Below, piece after piece: positions 23,793 to 35,163 of a stretch of 64,000 nt of DNA. Source of the DNA: Pohlia nutans (lineage: Eukaryota > Streptophyta > Bryopsida > Bryales > Mniaceae). Within the stretch, counting starts at the first letter, position 1. Every line of letters starts with the position of its first letter. The DNA is taken from positions 20,568,031 to 20,632,030 of the forward strand of contig CM040099.1 in NCBI GenBank assembly GCA_022496805.1. The letters are read 5' to 3'. The notes under the pieces were generated by a model. The model was given only the letters and a program-made list of their open reading frames with translations. It did no database searches and was not told the origin of the DNA. Both the position numbers and the translations under genes were made by a program.

Positions 23793-25050
23793 TTTGTAAC
23801 ATAAGAATGTTTAGCCAACACCAAGTCATGCCCTATTCAACAATAACACTGTAGACACCAACTATAGTGTCTCTCAGGTAGTGTCTTACCACTTTTACCA
23901 CTCCTTATTTAATTAAATTTTGTTGTAGACTTGCCATAATTCGAGGATCTGCTATAGTGATTCTGGGATTTACTACATATTTTGAGGTGCTCCATAGTGG
24001 GATTAAAGAACCTTATGAAGAGTTTTACTTGAAAATATTGAGTAGGAGCATGAATATCACATCGTATAATAAATACAACAATCGTAGTTAGTATACAATG
24101 TATCCTCAAATTATCCTAAAAGATCTTGGAAGTAAGAAACAAGACAATATGATTTGAATATAAATGAATCTCAAAGTTGGCCACTCCCGTGATTTAGACA
24201 CCGATGTACAATACTTTACTCATGCACTCAAAATTTGTCCATACTTCTTTCTTCAAACCACAAGCACTTCAACATACCTAAGTAGTCTACTATTATATTA
24301 TATACCATTAGTAAGATCTATTCTACCATCAACAACATAGAAAACTTATACCCATGATCTTTCCATATAGGCACATAGTCATTAAAATTATGTAATTTAA
24401 TGTAACTATTGATAAAAGCCACATATCTAAATGATGTTTGATGTTCTCCCAGGGTGCACTCTACATTATGTTTGAGAATCACGTGCATTCATGACCCCTT
24501 CTAAAAACCCCCTTGTATATGAGAGGTTATATGTCTAAATATTTTTGTATATAAATATATTTCGTTTTAAATATACAATTAATGTAAATATACATGAATA
24601 TTTTCAGTTCTAAATGTGTTTATTGTATGTATACGTAATATGACAATGTTCAAATTAATACCCCTCGTATGCACTCATATATACGTGTACTAGTTAAGTG
24701 CAGTGCAGCCCCGGGAATGTTCTACATCGCTTATTTCAATTCATGTGTCTCGCACTAGTAATACTAATTCTGAAATTATGTAAATTTGTAAAGTGTATTG
24801 ATATGAAAATTGATAGTAGTTTAGGTAAGTTATCTTTACTATCTTTACATTTATTTTCTTCCAATTCATCTTTATTTGAGGTTTTATTTAATGTCACACC
24901 AAAACCTCTTTCATGTCATAGCATAGGCACTGAAAATGCACATAAATTGATTATAAAATCTAGAATTCTATTCATAACATTGTAACAATCAATAATACCC
25001 GTACATTAGTGACATTAAAAAAGTACATGAACACATAGAAGTTAAGAAGG
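23793..25050. other. Intergenic, nothing recognised
   Basis: AT-rich, no supported gene or complete element. Confidence 0.5.
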
Positions 25051-25132
25051 TAGTTTATGATTCTTTCTACATTTTTAAAACGCCTTAAAAATCACCATAT
25101 ATTTTTAAAAATGTAGAAAGAATCATAAACTA
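25051..25132. repeat. Perfect 30-bp hairpin
   Basis: TAGTTTATGATTCTTTCTAC plus ATTTTTAAAA at 25051-25080 is an exact reverse complement of 25103-25132, with a 22-base loop. A further partial copy of the inner AATCACCATATATTTTTAAAA word follows at about 25144-25165. It could be the remnant of a MITE or a hairpin small-RNA source; expression is unknown. Confidence 0.8.
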
Positions 25133-26700
25133 TATTTTCTTAAAAAATCACCATATATTTTTAAAAACCACCATATATTCTTCTACTTTGAGGTTTTTAC
25201 CTACACCTTTGAAGATGGATGTATTTTAAAAAATTCATAAAATACTTCTAATACAAATTATTGCACCCAAGAAAATTCAAATCTTCAATAAAATCAACTA
25301 TCGCAGCCTCATAGCAAATTTGGCACAAAAAAATAATACTAAAAACACAACAGGTTCTTAGAAAATAATTTTTTTTAAGAAGAAATGTTTTTGTATGGAA
25401 GAAAAGGAAATATTGAAATTGGTATTTTTTGGATTGAGTTTTTGTTGGGATAAAGTTTAATTCAACAAATGATAGTAGAACATGCTACCAAGTTAGGGTA
25501 TTAAAATTGCAAAACAAGAGATATAGAAGTCAAAAGATGAAAATCATCTCACCTTTTGTTGCTACTTTTTATTTTATTCTTCTTCTTCAGGATTTCACAT
25601 CTTAGAAATGAATACAACAATGACTCAATAGAACAAGTTCTAGCATTCTAAACTAATAGGACATTGATAAACTTAAATTTTCAATCAAGTGAAGTGATAG
25701 AGTAATAAAAGAAGACAATTTTTGAGGGTTGGAACATTAAAACATAAACAATACTCAAAATTGTTGTGCAAAAGGTGCCATTAATGCCATTGTTCATTTG
25801 ATGCCACTGTCATAGAAATAATTTATCAAGTTGGAAATAAAAGAGAAAAACGGATTTATTATTGTGTTGTATATGTATGGCCAAAAATAGATACATTTGG
25901 TTCGATTTTCCAGTCTTTGGAATATGTTTTGAATTATGTTTATGGTGTTTCAAGAATCAGTAAATTACTTGTAACGCCTATTACCGTATCCAACCCATGT
26001 TCAAACTTCTTGCTTGTAGATTTAATTTGGCCTTGAAGAAGATTTATAATGAATTTGAATCCTCTTAATTATAGAAAGCTATTTCAAGTCTAATTTCTAA
26101 TATACTTTACAATTATTAAAAAATTGAAGGGCTTATTGCATACAGCTTTATAAAATGTAACCCAATTGACTTTCCAAATATAATGATAATATATTATCAT
26201 AAGGATGTTCTTCATAGAAATTCATACCTATTGTAAATGTTTGAGATATTATGAGTACACTTTGCTATTAATATGAATATTCTTGACTAAAAAGCACTTA
26301 ACGGGCTACAAACAAGATTGTCAATCTTGATATTCTTTTTTATCGTCAACGGACAAGCTGCCCGTTGGACATGTGGCCCATTGAATTCTTTCTTGTTAAT
26401 CTTAAATTTTTTTATCGTCCATGAACAAGTTGCCAGAGACAAGATTGCCAAAGCACTTAACGGGTTGTTTGTCCATTGGACCTTATTTGCTCATTCAATT
26501 AACCTCAACACGCCTAATATTATAATATTCAAGCATATTTGAGCATATCGTCAATAAATTTGAACATGTTTACAAACTATTCTTACAAAAATTCTAATAT
26601 ATTCAATCTAATTTGTTTAATAGAGAAGAGAGACCTTTGTTTCTCTTGGGTTGCACTCTTTTATATGTGAGAAATGACTAGGGTGCACAAAAGGGAGGTT
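25133..26700. repeat. Intergenic with a locally duplicated segment
   Basis: No gene seen. 25738-25782 and 26066-26300 match 48976-49018 and 49612-49866. In the second locus the two pieces are joined across a TTAA MITE, and about 285 bases present here are missing there. The shared segment is AT-rich, non-coding and of unknown type. Confidence 0.55.
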
Positions 26701-26763
26701 AATAAACCCTTTGAGGCGCCTGCATCCACTATGTGGACGATGAACAAATTCAAACTAAGTAAG
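26701..26763. mobile_element. Truncated TTAA MITE end
   Basis: AGGTTAATAAACCCTTTGAGG followed by CCACTATGTGGACGATGAACA resembles the left part of the family 2 element at 4377. No opposite end was found. Confidence 0.4.
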
Positions 26764-27594
26764 TGTTCTCATGCCCAGGGGATTCACTAAGTGTTATGAT
26801 CTACAACTAGTTGCAAACACAAGGTATTATAGGGGGGTAATATCTTTCCTGCATAAAATATTACACACGCTTAAATTTTATAATTCCTAATGTATATGCA
26901 ATTGACATGGCCCTTGTTTTTATTGTAATTTTTTTAAGGATGATTAGTATACATGCTATGTTTATTTGAATTATCAAAATTAGACGATTTTGGCTTTCCA
27001 TACAATACTTTTTCGATCAATCAACAAATGCACAGTACATACATTAGTACACACAAGTTGAGTATAAATTAGTATACACAATTGAGTAAACACATTTGTA
27101 CACACAATATAGCAAGCATACATTGATATACGAAATTTAGCAAACAAAATATGAAAGTGAGCCAAAACATGAATCTTATATCCAAGGGAAAATGAACTTG
27201 TATATATCATACAAACATTATACAGAAGTCAGAAAAAGAGGTTGCATGTATTGTTTACATTTGTGTTCACAAACACAATTAAAAAGACAACAACAAGCAA
27301 CAAGCCAGGATCAAAAATCGTGCAATGTCTCCTGTACTGTTTGACTGAGTAGTGTTCACAAACATAGTTGAACATTGACCTAAAGCTGTAAATACAAAAT
27401 AAACCGCACAATCTTGTAGGTCCTATACAGTGTCAAAGTTCACGGTTTAGGGTTTTGTCACTAGCAGTGTTCAAACTAGAAATCTACATGCACTACAAGT
27501 AGAATCTAAAACTTTATCAAAACAAAAATAGGAGTGTATTGGGTGTCTCAAGGGATAGGGTGGCTACCGTCAATGTTCTGCTGGAACCATCGGT
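26764..27594. other. Intergenic, nothing recognised
   Basis: AT-rich; includes a loose run of TAGTACACACAA-like words near 27040-27110 but no gene or definable element. Confidence 0.45.
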
Positions 27595-27772
27595 ATGGCC
27601 AGTAGAGTGCTTCTATTTGCACACTCCAGTGCAGTTCGCAGCGCAACCAAATCTTCCATCTCCATGCTCGCTAGGTCTTGAGAATGTACTGCTATAGATA
27701 CCATTACCAAAAATTGCGTGCGTAGCGCTCCCTCACGTACTCCACGCGCTCAATCCATCGGGGGTCTCCCTC
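27595..27772 (-). pseudogene. Possible relic of a terminal coding exon
   Basis: On the - strand, a TTTTAG acceptor near 27772 is followed by an open stretch reading GDPRWIERVEYVRERYARNF and then a stop. After a shift of frame, a second open stretch (DLVALRTALECANRSTLLAI) runs to a stop near 27597. The base composition is more balanced than the neighbouring AT-rich DNA. I do not recognise the family. It may be a decayed host or transposon exon, or chance. Confidence 0.3.
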
Positions 27773-27972
27773 TAAAACCACACATAAAGAAACCGTTATA
27801 GCACGATAAAATGAAATACTCTAAAACCTCCAACATGATTCATTTTAAACCACCCTAAATCTTTAGCACACCAGCATTCTTCCCTTCAAAAAAACCCTAG
27901 CAATTCAGCTAGCAGTAAAGGTGCTCGGTTTTCATGCAGACCAAACAAAAGACCACATGACCAAGTGAATGA

Positions 27973-28110
27973 CCACCCTAAACCAGGCGTGAAGAATCCG
28001 CTACAGACCAAATGAAAAACCACCCTAAACTAGGCGTGAAGAATCCGCTACAGACCAAATGAAAGACCACCCTAAACCAGGTGTAAAGAATCCACTATAG
28101 TACGATAAAA
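27973..28110. repeat. 47-bp tandem repeat, about 3 units
   Basis: Units beginning CCACCCTAAACYAGGYGT start at 27973, 28020 and 28067, a period of 47. The last unit is degraded. Spacers are absent, so this is not a CRISPR array. Confidence 0.85.
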
Positions 28111-28640
28111 TGAAACATCCTATAGTAAGATCTGTAGCAAGATCATTTAGAACGACCAGCACAAGCATTCAGGACTTCTAAAAACCTTAGCAAAAAATCA
28201 GGTGCAACAATAGGCTGCTGAACACAATGAGCTTCCAACTTCAAACCGAGCATTTGCAACCTTTAAACGCGGCGCCTGAAGGCCTTGAATCTTCGCCGTT
28301 GATCATTTCACCTTGTCCATCCAACGATGGACTCTAAAACTGATGTCCTCCTTGATGTGACCCTAAACCGCATTTAAACCCTCTTCTAAAACCACTTTTA
28401 GAAAAATATTTTTATTTTAAGGCATGCTACATTAATTAAAAATTCTTCCTAATACCCACTACTATCATGCACCCTATGTTACTCATAATCCCTATTCACT
28501 ATTTACTTGAAACCTATACTATAACAAACACTTTTGTAATTTTTAGTCCAAAGTTTTAAAGTGAACCCTATATTTGTTTACTCGTAGGTTTCTAACTGTT
28601 TTACTTCATGAATCCCCCCAGATTCTCATGACTACATACA
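28111..28640. other. Intergenic, nothing recognised
   Basis: Mixed composition, rich in CTAAA words; no gene supported. Confidence 0.45.
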
Positions 28641-29689
28641 TGGACAGTGTTCATCCATCCAAATTTCTCTTGGTTCTTGTGCTAGTTGACTATCATTTGT
28701 ACAGTAAGGATCTTCAAAATAAGATATAATAATCAATTATATTTTGAAAAACAACTAAATTGATTTATGTCAAGTTTCATTTTTAACCCCTAAAGGACCA
28801 GTGGCTATTGAACTTAGCTCTTGTTTTCTTAACTAACTCTTGTAGCGAGTTCAATTCCTCATTGATATGGGGTAATCTTACGATCGGCACCGTTGAAACT
28901 AAAGAAGACTTACATAGCTTTTTCATAAAAAAAAGATCAACAAAATCGCACAATTTTTGAGAAAATGTCACCGTTGAGAAAATTGATGGAACTTGTTTGG
29001 GGTATTTTGTACACATGTTGAAATCGGATTGTTCAAAAGTGCTCCAAATTTTTTGAAATTTTTTCCCGTGAGTAGAAATCATCATTTTAAACATGTTGAA
29101 AAAAGTTGAAGTAATTTGGAGGTGTGAGGAGGAAGATATGAGGGTCTGAAGTGGCGCTTAGATATCCACCGTGTAACTCAAAAAAATCACAAAAAATCGC
29201 TCACTTGATGAATTTCCGATTAAGAAGTACCTAAAAATTTGGCTCTCAAAAAGAGCCAGGGTCTCTTTGTTGGTCATTCTACAATTCAAAGCCCAAGAAC
29301 TTGAATTTCCTCACTTTCTAGTTTTAGAAGCCGCGTGGGGGCCTTATAATCCTTTAGGGGTTAATTCAAAAAATGAGACCTTAAACATGACTTTCCAAAA
29401 TAACTAGACTCAAATAATGGAAATCATACCATCCCTTATTGCATGTTATTCCAATTTCATTACAATATCTTTTTGGTTTTTTGTATTGAATTGGGATTTT
29501 AAATTGAATTTCAAAATAAAACCTTGCAAAATTAATTTAAAAAAAATAAAATGATGGATCCAACCGTACTTATGTGATCTTCATATTGACATTTACAACT
29601 TTGCTATGAACATCAACTCCATTTTTTATTTTCATCAAACATTTTATAACAAATCTTTGAAAACAATGTGGAATCGGGACGTTACAGGG
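28641..29689. mobile_element. Family 2 MITE, left-truncated and split by a family 1 MITE
   Basis: 28641-28786 and 29365-29689 together match the family 2 elements at 2357 and 4377. The left terminus is missing. The right end GGGACGTTACAGGG is followed by TTAA at 29690-29693. The interruption is the element at 28787-29360, inserted where other copies read CATTCTTAGTTCAAA. Confidence 0.8.
28787..29360. mobile_element. piggyBac-like MITE, family 1, nested
   Basis: A 574-bp element with ends CCCCTAAAGGACC and ATCCTTTAGGGG, and TTAA at 28783-28786 and 29361-29364. Its interior is the reverse complement of parts of 1468-2352 (for example CGATCGGCACCGTTGAAAC). Confidence 0.9.
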
Positions 29690-29693
29690 TTAA

Positions 29694-30483
29694 CCTTTTA
29701 GTGCCCAGCTGACCACATTATGGTCAGTGCAGCGTTCGAAATGCAAATAGCAGAGAATCCGTGAAGAATTTGAACTTCAGTTTTGAAGTTCAGATTATGC
29801 CACATACATTATACATCTTCCAAAAAAAAAAATTCAATTTGGAATTGTACAACTATCAAAATACCTATTAACAAAACGCAAACTGCAAATACTTGAAAAT
29901 ACAGTAAATACTTACAAATACAACATATGTATTATGCAGTATTTCTTGTGTTTGGAAGTTTGTTATCTTGTTTTGTTTTTTTTTGTATTGTGTTCTCTTC
30001 TTCATCTTCCATTAGTATGTGTAATCCAATCTTGACTAATGTACCCACTCCTGTCAATTTTCAACGTATAAAATTTTGCCTAAACCGTATATGGATAAGT
30101 CACTTTCACTTATAAAATTCACAATAATTATGTGTGAGCCTAATTTTGATATGAAAGATTGCAACGGAGAGGTGTTGGATAGCTGAACTTCTTAACTTTC
30201 ATATTCGAAAATTTAACCCACATTCTATTTAACTTTGAAGTCACACACCCCCAAAAATCTCATTTTTGAGCGTGCATTATACAGTTCAAATACATACTAT
30301 AATCTTCCAATCCCACCGTTGAATGATTCTCAAATTTTAATAAAATGTGTGCTCTCGAGTTGAGAATAGAATTGTACGGCTACTTTCTAATTTAATATAT
30401 TCTATTTGTGATAATCTCAATCACAGTGGAAAAACCCACTGAAATTCAGTGCTCCCAGCTACAGTACCCTGGGCACTAAAGGG
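29694..30483. mobile_element. piggyBac-like MITE, family 6
   Basis: A 790-bp element with TTAA at 29690-29693 (shared with the preceding family 2 copy) and 30484-30487. The ends are CCTTTTAGTGCCCAG and CTGGGCACTAAAGGG. Homologous to 22403-23198. Confidence 0.9.
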
Positions 30484-30535
30484 TTAAACCAACAATGTAC
30501 ACGATACACATATATGAGTTATATCACAATTAATT

Positions 30536-30650
30536 ATATATATATATATATATTTATATATATTTATATATTTATATATATTTATATATTTATATATATT
30601 TATATATTTATATATATTTATATATTTATATATATTTATATATATATAAT
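30536..30650. repeat. AT microsatellite (TATATATTTA variants)
   Basis: Alternating TATATATA and TTTATATATT units over about 115 bases. The open frame across it (repeated Ile-Tyr-Ile-Phe) is a by-product of the repeat. Confidence 0.95.
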
Positions 30651-30818
30651 CCAACAGCAGCTACGAGTCTATGACCACCCACAAAAAGCAAAACATTTCA
30701 GGAATAAACTGGGAAAAAAATTCTGACTATGGCTGGCAGGCGCAAAGACCGTCCAACTGACCAGTACCGGCCCCGGCAACAGTGATGCAAGTTTCCAGTG
30801 CCGGCTCTATTTGCACGG

Positions 30819-31115
30819 TCGAGACACATAAAGCCGATCAAATAAGACATGTACTATACTTGGGATAGATGAATCGATATTTTGATTATTTTTCTCTTTT
30901 AGCACTACAAAAATTAAGAAGCTTTCATGTTTAATTAAAAAAAATTGATAATTATTTGATTAAGTACAAATAAGTATAAAGTGAAAAGTTGTAGGGGTAC
31001 CAAAAACCGATCATATGCTCTAATGTACAAATGAGGTACATCTTCCCTTTCAAAATCTAGAAATTAGGCCTGATTGGTTTTGGGTACCTGGTTGGGAATG
31101 GTTGTCTGAACCTTA
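30819..31115. repeat. Dispersed repeat I, copy 1
   Basis: About 295 bases (starting at CGAGACACATAAAG, ending CTGAACCTTA) match 51580-51880 closely. The similarity stops abruptly at the position where the non-LTR element begins in the second copy. No coding content. Confidence 0.8.
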
Positions 31116-31980
31116 GAGCGGACTTCCATGTGGGGATTGGTTGGGTGGAAGGCACTAGAAGACAAGAATTGAGGTCTCAAGAACCACCCATGCTCCACCC
31201 ATTTCGGTACAGTGGGGTACCAATCAAAATGTCGTTTTTGAATTCGCAGTGAGAAAACTTTCAGTACTGCCAACTTTGAAAGCCTCCCGAGAGCTCAAAA
31301 ATTGGTATTTTACCACAAAAATTTTACCAAAGAATTATCTTTAAGTTAATTATATGCATGCCAAATTTCAAGGCCAAAAGATTCACCAAAAAAACGTTAT
31401 TTAAAATCTACCAGTCGTAGAGATGTTTTCACTGCTGCCAACTTTGACAGCCTCCCAAAGCTTGATTTTTATTTTTTTTGCCATGAAACTCTTGGAACAA
31501 AAACCTCTTTATGTTAATGACATATGATAAAAATTTCAAGGCTAAAAAATTAATAAAAGAAAAGATATTAACAATCTACCAACATGTGTAGTTGTGGGGA
31601 AACAATGGGGGAAACTTTGCTACCAACTTTGACACCCTCCCAACGGTTGAGAAATTGTCTACCGTAACACCATAGCAGGTTCGTTCATAAATAATTCCTC
31701 CAAAAAAAAACGTAAAAAAACAAAAATTACAGGCAAAGAAAAACGAATAACTCTCAAATTATATAGTAATAAAAACGAAAAAATAGAAAATTAGGGCCAC
31801 CACTCTGTCTACAGCCTGTAAGCGTGTCGAACTCCCTCAACTTCAGAGCTGAACGCCAAGCAGCCTGGCAGAGCACGTGTTCAACTCCCTCAACTTTCAG
31901 AGGTTAGCGCCAAGCCCTGTGTTCCATAAGACCCACTCCCGCACTGCATTCCCCATCTACCGTATCAAGTTGCTATCCGA

Positions 31981-32130
31981 TTCTTCAGAGCGGGGGCGGA
32001 CTTCTTCAGAGCGGGGCCGGAATTCTTCAGAGCGAGGCGGAGTCTTTAGAGCAGGGGCGAAGTTCTTGAGAGCAGGGACGAAGTTCTTTACAGCAAGGCG
32101 GCAGTTCTTCGTGCAGCAAGGCAGCAGTTC
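31981..32130 (+). repeat. Minisatellite of 18-21 bp inside the pogo-like element
   Basis: About seven or eight variants of TTCTTCAGAGCGGGGGCGGA in tandem. Much more GC-rich than its surroundings. On the + strand it would encode an SSERGR repeat, on the - strand a PRSEE repeat; coding use is doubtful. Confidence 0.8.
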
Positions 32131-32511
32131 TTCAAAGACGGACAAAGCTTGAGGAGGGCATCGGAAATAAGGTTTGAGTTTCTGTACCTCAGATGTATCT
32201 GCTTCTTGCGACACCGTCAATTTCTTGCCGAGGTTTAATCAATTTTTTGCCGAGGTTTCTTTCTAATCAACCTGTCTCTTCAATCATCACTAGGGCACCT
32301 TTCAGTCTTGTTCAAAAGCCTCAGAATCCTTTCATGTGTGCTGATATTTTCTCTCTTGACATGTTGCTGACCTCGAACAAGCCCATTACGTTGGAGTATC
32401 GAAACTGGAATTTCGAAGCTGGTATCGACGCTGGAGTATCAGAGTTGCAGTTTTGAGGCTGGAGTTTCGGCGCTGGAGCATCGGCACTGGAGTTTTGAAG
32501 GTGCTGTGTGC

Positions 32512-32740
32512 CGGGATCAAGAGAGTTGTTGCTTGCTGCTTCCTGGAGAGGTCAAGACAGAAGCTGCTTGCTGCATGCTGCCGAGGTCATGAGAGAAGCT
32601 GCTTGTTGCTTGCTGCCCTGGCCATGAGAGAAGCTACTTCCTGCCGAGGTCGAGAGAGTCAGGGAGAAACTGCTTGCTGCCGAGGCCAACAGAGAAGCTG
32701 CTTGCTGCCAAGGTCAAGAGAGATTCGAAGCTGCAGCCGA
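32512..32740 (+). repeat. Second minisatellite inside the pogo-like element
   Basis: Repeats built on GAAGCTGCTTGCTGCCGAGG with GTCAAGAGA spacers, unit roughly 30-40 bases. It is followed by a good 5' splice-site match (TTTGGTAAGTATA near 32765) and, about 125 bases on, a TCGAGCAG acceptor-like site on the + strand. The region could hold a spliced + strand transcript opposite to the transposase. Confidence 0.65.
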
Positions 32741-33131
32741 GTAAAAGGGAACCACATGGAGATTTGGTAAGTATACCCATATTCTAAGCCCTAATTCTAT
32801 ATTTTGATAATCTGAATGCTTCCAAAAAATGATTTGTTCCTGTTCTAAGAGCTAAGAGGATTTTTTTGCTGATGGTGATAGTTGTTCGAGCAGGACCTTG
32901 CAAGGGATGTCTGCGGCAGAATTTGGAGTGCTGAAGAGCCAGAGAGTAGAAGCTTGCATCACGTAGATTGTGACCAAGCAGGGTTAGGTTAGAGTAAGCC
33001 GATTTGCATTTTTCCACTTGCAGGTTATGTGTTTACCTGCACAAAACGTGAATCTGATTACAGATTCGACATGTTGTAAGTAATTGCATCCTAAATATGT
33101 TTACAGATTTGATATGTTCTAACTAATTGCA

Positions 33132-33358
33132 CACTAAACATCCTTGAAAGTAAAAAAATTACATTCATGATCACTTTTAAAAACTACCTAAACATCCTTC
33201 AAAGTAGAAAAGAATGACATTCATGAATACTTTTAAGAACCACCTAAACATCCTTCAAAGTAAAAAAGAAATGACATTCATGAATACTTTTAAGAATCAC
33301 CTAAACATCTTTCATAGTAAAAAAAAATTACATTCATAAATACTTTAAGAATCACTTA
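33132..33358. repeat. 55-57-bp tandem repeat, 4 units
   Basis: Units beginning CCTAAACATCCTTCAAAGTA start at about 33132, 33188, 33243 and 33300 and lie just downstream of the transposase stop. AT-rich, non-coding. Confidence 0.85.
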
Positions 33359-33372
33359 CTTTAGTACAGTTG

Positions 33373-35163
33373 TCAAGTCTTCCTCCTCGCAAGTTCTCTT
33401 ATTGTTGCCATCCTGTTTGAGTTGATTGTTTTGGACAATTCAGCCACCCTTGTGAGATTTTCCTCCATCACAGTCTCTAAGGAGACTTCAACGGCGATGT
33501 CCTCATTACACTCAGTATCACATGCTTGTACTTTTACTTCACTGCTGTTGAACAATGGTTTTACCATGTTGTCTAACATAGCTTGCTTTTGAAAGTCATT
33601 GTCAAATGCTCTTAATAGGCCTGTTTGTGCCCATCCTTTGCTAATCATGTCACCCCTGCTTGAAACATTGATCCAAGCTTTGTAAAGCCAATGACAAAGG
33701 TGAGGCTTTAATTTGCTCATCTTGAAATCCATTTGCACATCTTCTCCTCCTTTCAATTCGCTTGAAATAGTGTCCATAGTAAACTTGTTGAACTCTTGGC
33801 GAAATGCATGCTTGAAAGGGCGTTGGATCACTACATCTGCTGGTTGATAGACACTTGTGCAATTTGCTGGTATGTAGAGAACAAGAATTTCGGGATGATG
33901 TGTCTTCATCCAATCTCGAAATTCTTTGCTAATGTGCACACTCCAACAGTCAATGAGCCATATCATCTCTTGATTTGTTGGAAGTGCCATTTGTTGGATT
34001 TGTGCATCTAAGTAAGGTCGTAAAATCTTCTCAACAAATTCTTTGCATGTTTCTAGAGTAGACCAATGATTGTAACTGTAGGAAATGTTCCATCCAGACA
34101 ATTTACACTCTTTTCGACCCCCTTCAAGTTTAGGTAAAGTTTTTGTGGTGGTACCTTGGAAAATGACTTGGAAAGGTAAGCAATGGCCGTTTGCTGCTGA
34201 AGATACAGTGACTGTAACTTGACGCTTGTCTTCTGTACCGTGAACTTTGATATGTTTTGCTCCTCTAGTCTCCCATGTCCTTGATCCTCCTGTAGGAACT
34301 AAATGAATCCCTGTTTGGTCAGTGTTCACAACCAACTCCTTGGGTATGTTGTGGACTTTGACCAAGTAAGCACATCGTTGTGCCATTGTCTTGCCTTGCT
34401 CTTCAAAATCTTTTGGTAGTTTACCAGCTGCAGTAGTTGCAGCTCTGTAACTCCAATTAAGTTCAGCTTTCACAAAATGCTCTGTCCATTCGTAAGAGAC
34501 GTTGAAGGTAGTAGAATGTGTACCCTCAAGGATATGTGGAGCTTTTTCAAGGATAATAGCCTTGATCAATGGCTGAATACAAACCGCATAGAGAGGTTGC
34601 CCTGCCTTTCTCATCTTCTTCAAAATTGCACAAATCTCTTCTTTCAAGAGAGGGTGAGAGTCTAAAATTGGGCAATGTTGGGTGGATTTGGTAAAGTAAG
34701 TGCCAAATTCCACACAACGCTTGTATGTGTCTTTCAAGTCACCATTTGGATGAAACCATTCTCTCATGGAGCTTTTAGACAAATGGTCATACACACAAGA
34801 GAGATCTCCAGGTTTCCTATAGGCAGACTTTAAGAAATTCCATGCCCCTCCTATGTTTCTATGTTGTTTCATTGCTTTGAAAATAGGTGGCCAAAGAATA
34901 CGAGTAAACCAGTTTGTATAAGGACCTCTAACCTTCTTCGTGCCCACTGATCTCTTCATCTTCTCCACCTTTGGCTTCAACAACACTGTCTCCGTTTGTC
35001 TTGGTCTGCCCACTCGCCGTTTGAAAATCTCCTTGATTGGCCTTGAATGCTCCCTCTCCAACCTCTGGTTCAAAGTTGAAAACTCTTTCTCAACTTCCAC
35101 CTCCCTCTCCTCTCTTGTAATAGGAACAAATGCAAAATCTACTCTTTGTTGTTTGGGTGCCAT
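33373..35163 (-). CDS. pogo/Tigger-like DDE transposase
   Basis: A 596-aa protein without internal stops. I chose the ATG at 35163 (start MAPKQQRVDF) because the upstream in-frame extension is hydrophobic and unlike a transposase. The N-terminal 100 residues are charged, with a GRPRQ hook-like motif that could bind DNA. The DDE_1-type catalytic core shows Asp282 in VVNTDQTG, Asp405 in WLIDCWSVH and Asp443 in SVYQPAD, spaced as expected for the pogo branch. The region between has the family phrase ETRGAKHIKVHGTEDKRQVT. It would cut and paste the surrounding element through the CCGTAACACC ends. An intact frame and perfect ends suggest recent activity; a domesticated role is less likely. Confidence 0.9.
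   Translation of the reverse strand: MAPKQQRVDFAFVPITREEREVEVEKEFSTLNQRLEREHSRPIKEIFKRRVGRPRQTETVLLKPKVEKMKRSVGTKKVRGPYTNWFTRILWPPIFKAMKQHRNIGGAWNFLKSAYRKPGDLSCVYDHLSKSSMREWFHPNGDLKDTYKRCVEFGTYFTKSTQHCPILDSHPLLKEEICAILKKMRKAGQPLYAVCIQPLIKAIILEKAPHILEGTHSTTFNVSYEWTEHFVKAELNWSYRAATTAAGKLPKDFEEQGKTMAQRCAYLVKVHNIPKELVVNTDQTGIHLVPTGGSRTWETRGAKHIKVHGTEDKRQVTVTVSSAANGHCLPFQVIFQGTTTKTLPKLEGGRKECKLSGWNISYSYNHWSTLETCKEFVEKILRPYLDAQIQQMALPTNQEMIWLIDCWSVHISKEFRDWMKTHHPEILVLYIPANCTSVYQPADVVIQRPFKHAFRQEFNKFTMDTISSELKGGEDVQMDFKMSKLKPHLCHWLYKAWINVSSRGDMISKGWAQTGLLRAFDNDFQKQAMLDNMVKPLFNSSEVKVQACDTECNEDIAVEVSLETVMEENLTRVAELSKTINSNRMATIRELARRKT

Noticed and set aside
30514..30726. 70-codon frame of repeated Ile-Tyr-Ile-Phe
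   Set aside because: Produced by the TA microsatellite.
33373..35163. Domesticated pogo-derived host gene
   Set aside because: It is still enclosed by perfect terminal repeats and TA duplications, so a transposon is the simpler reading.
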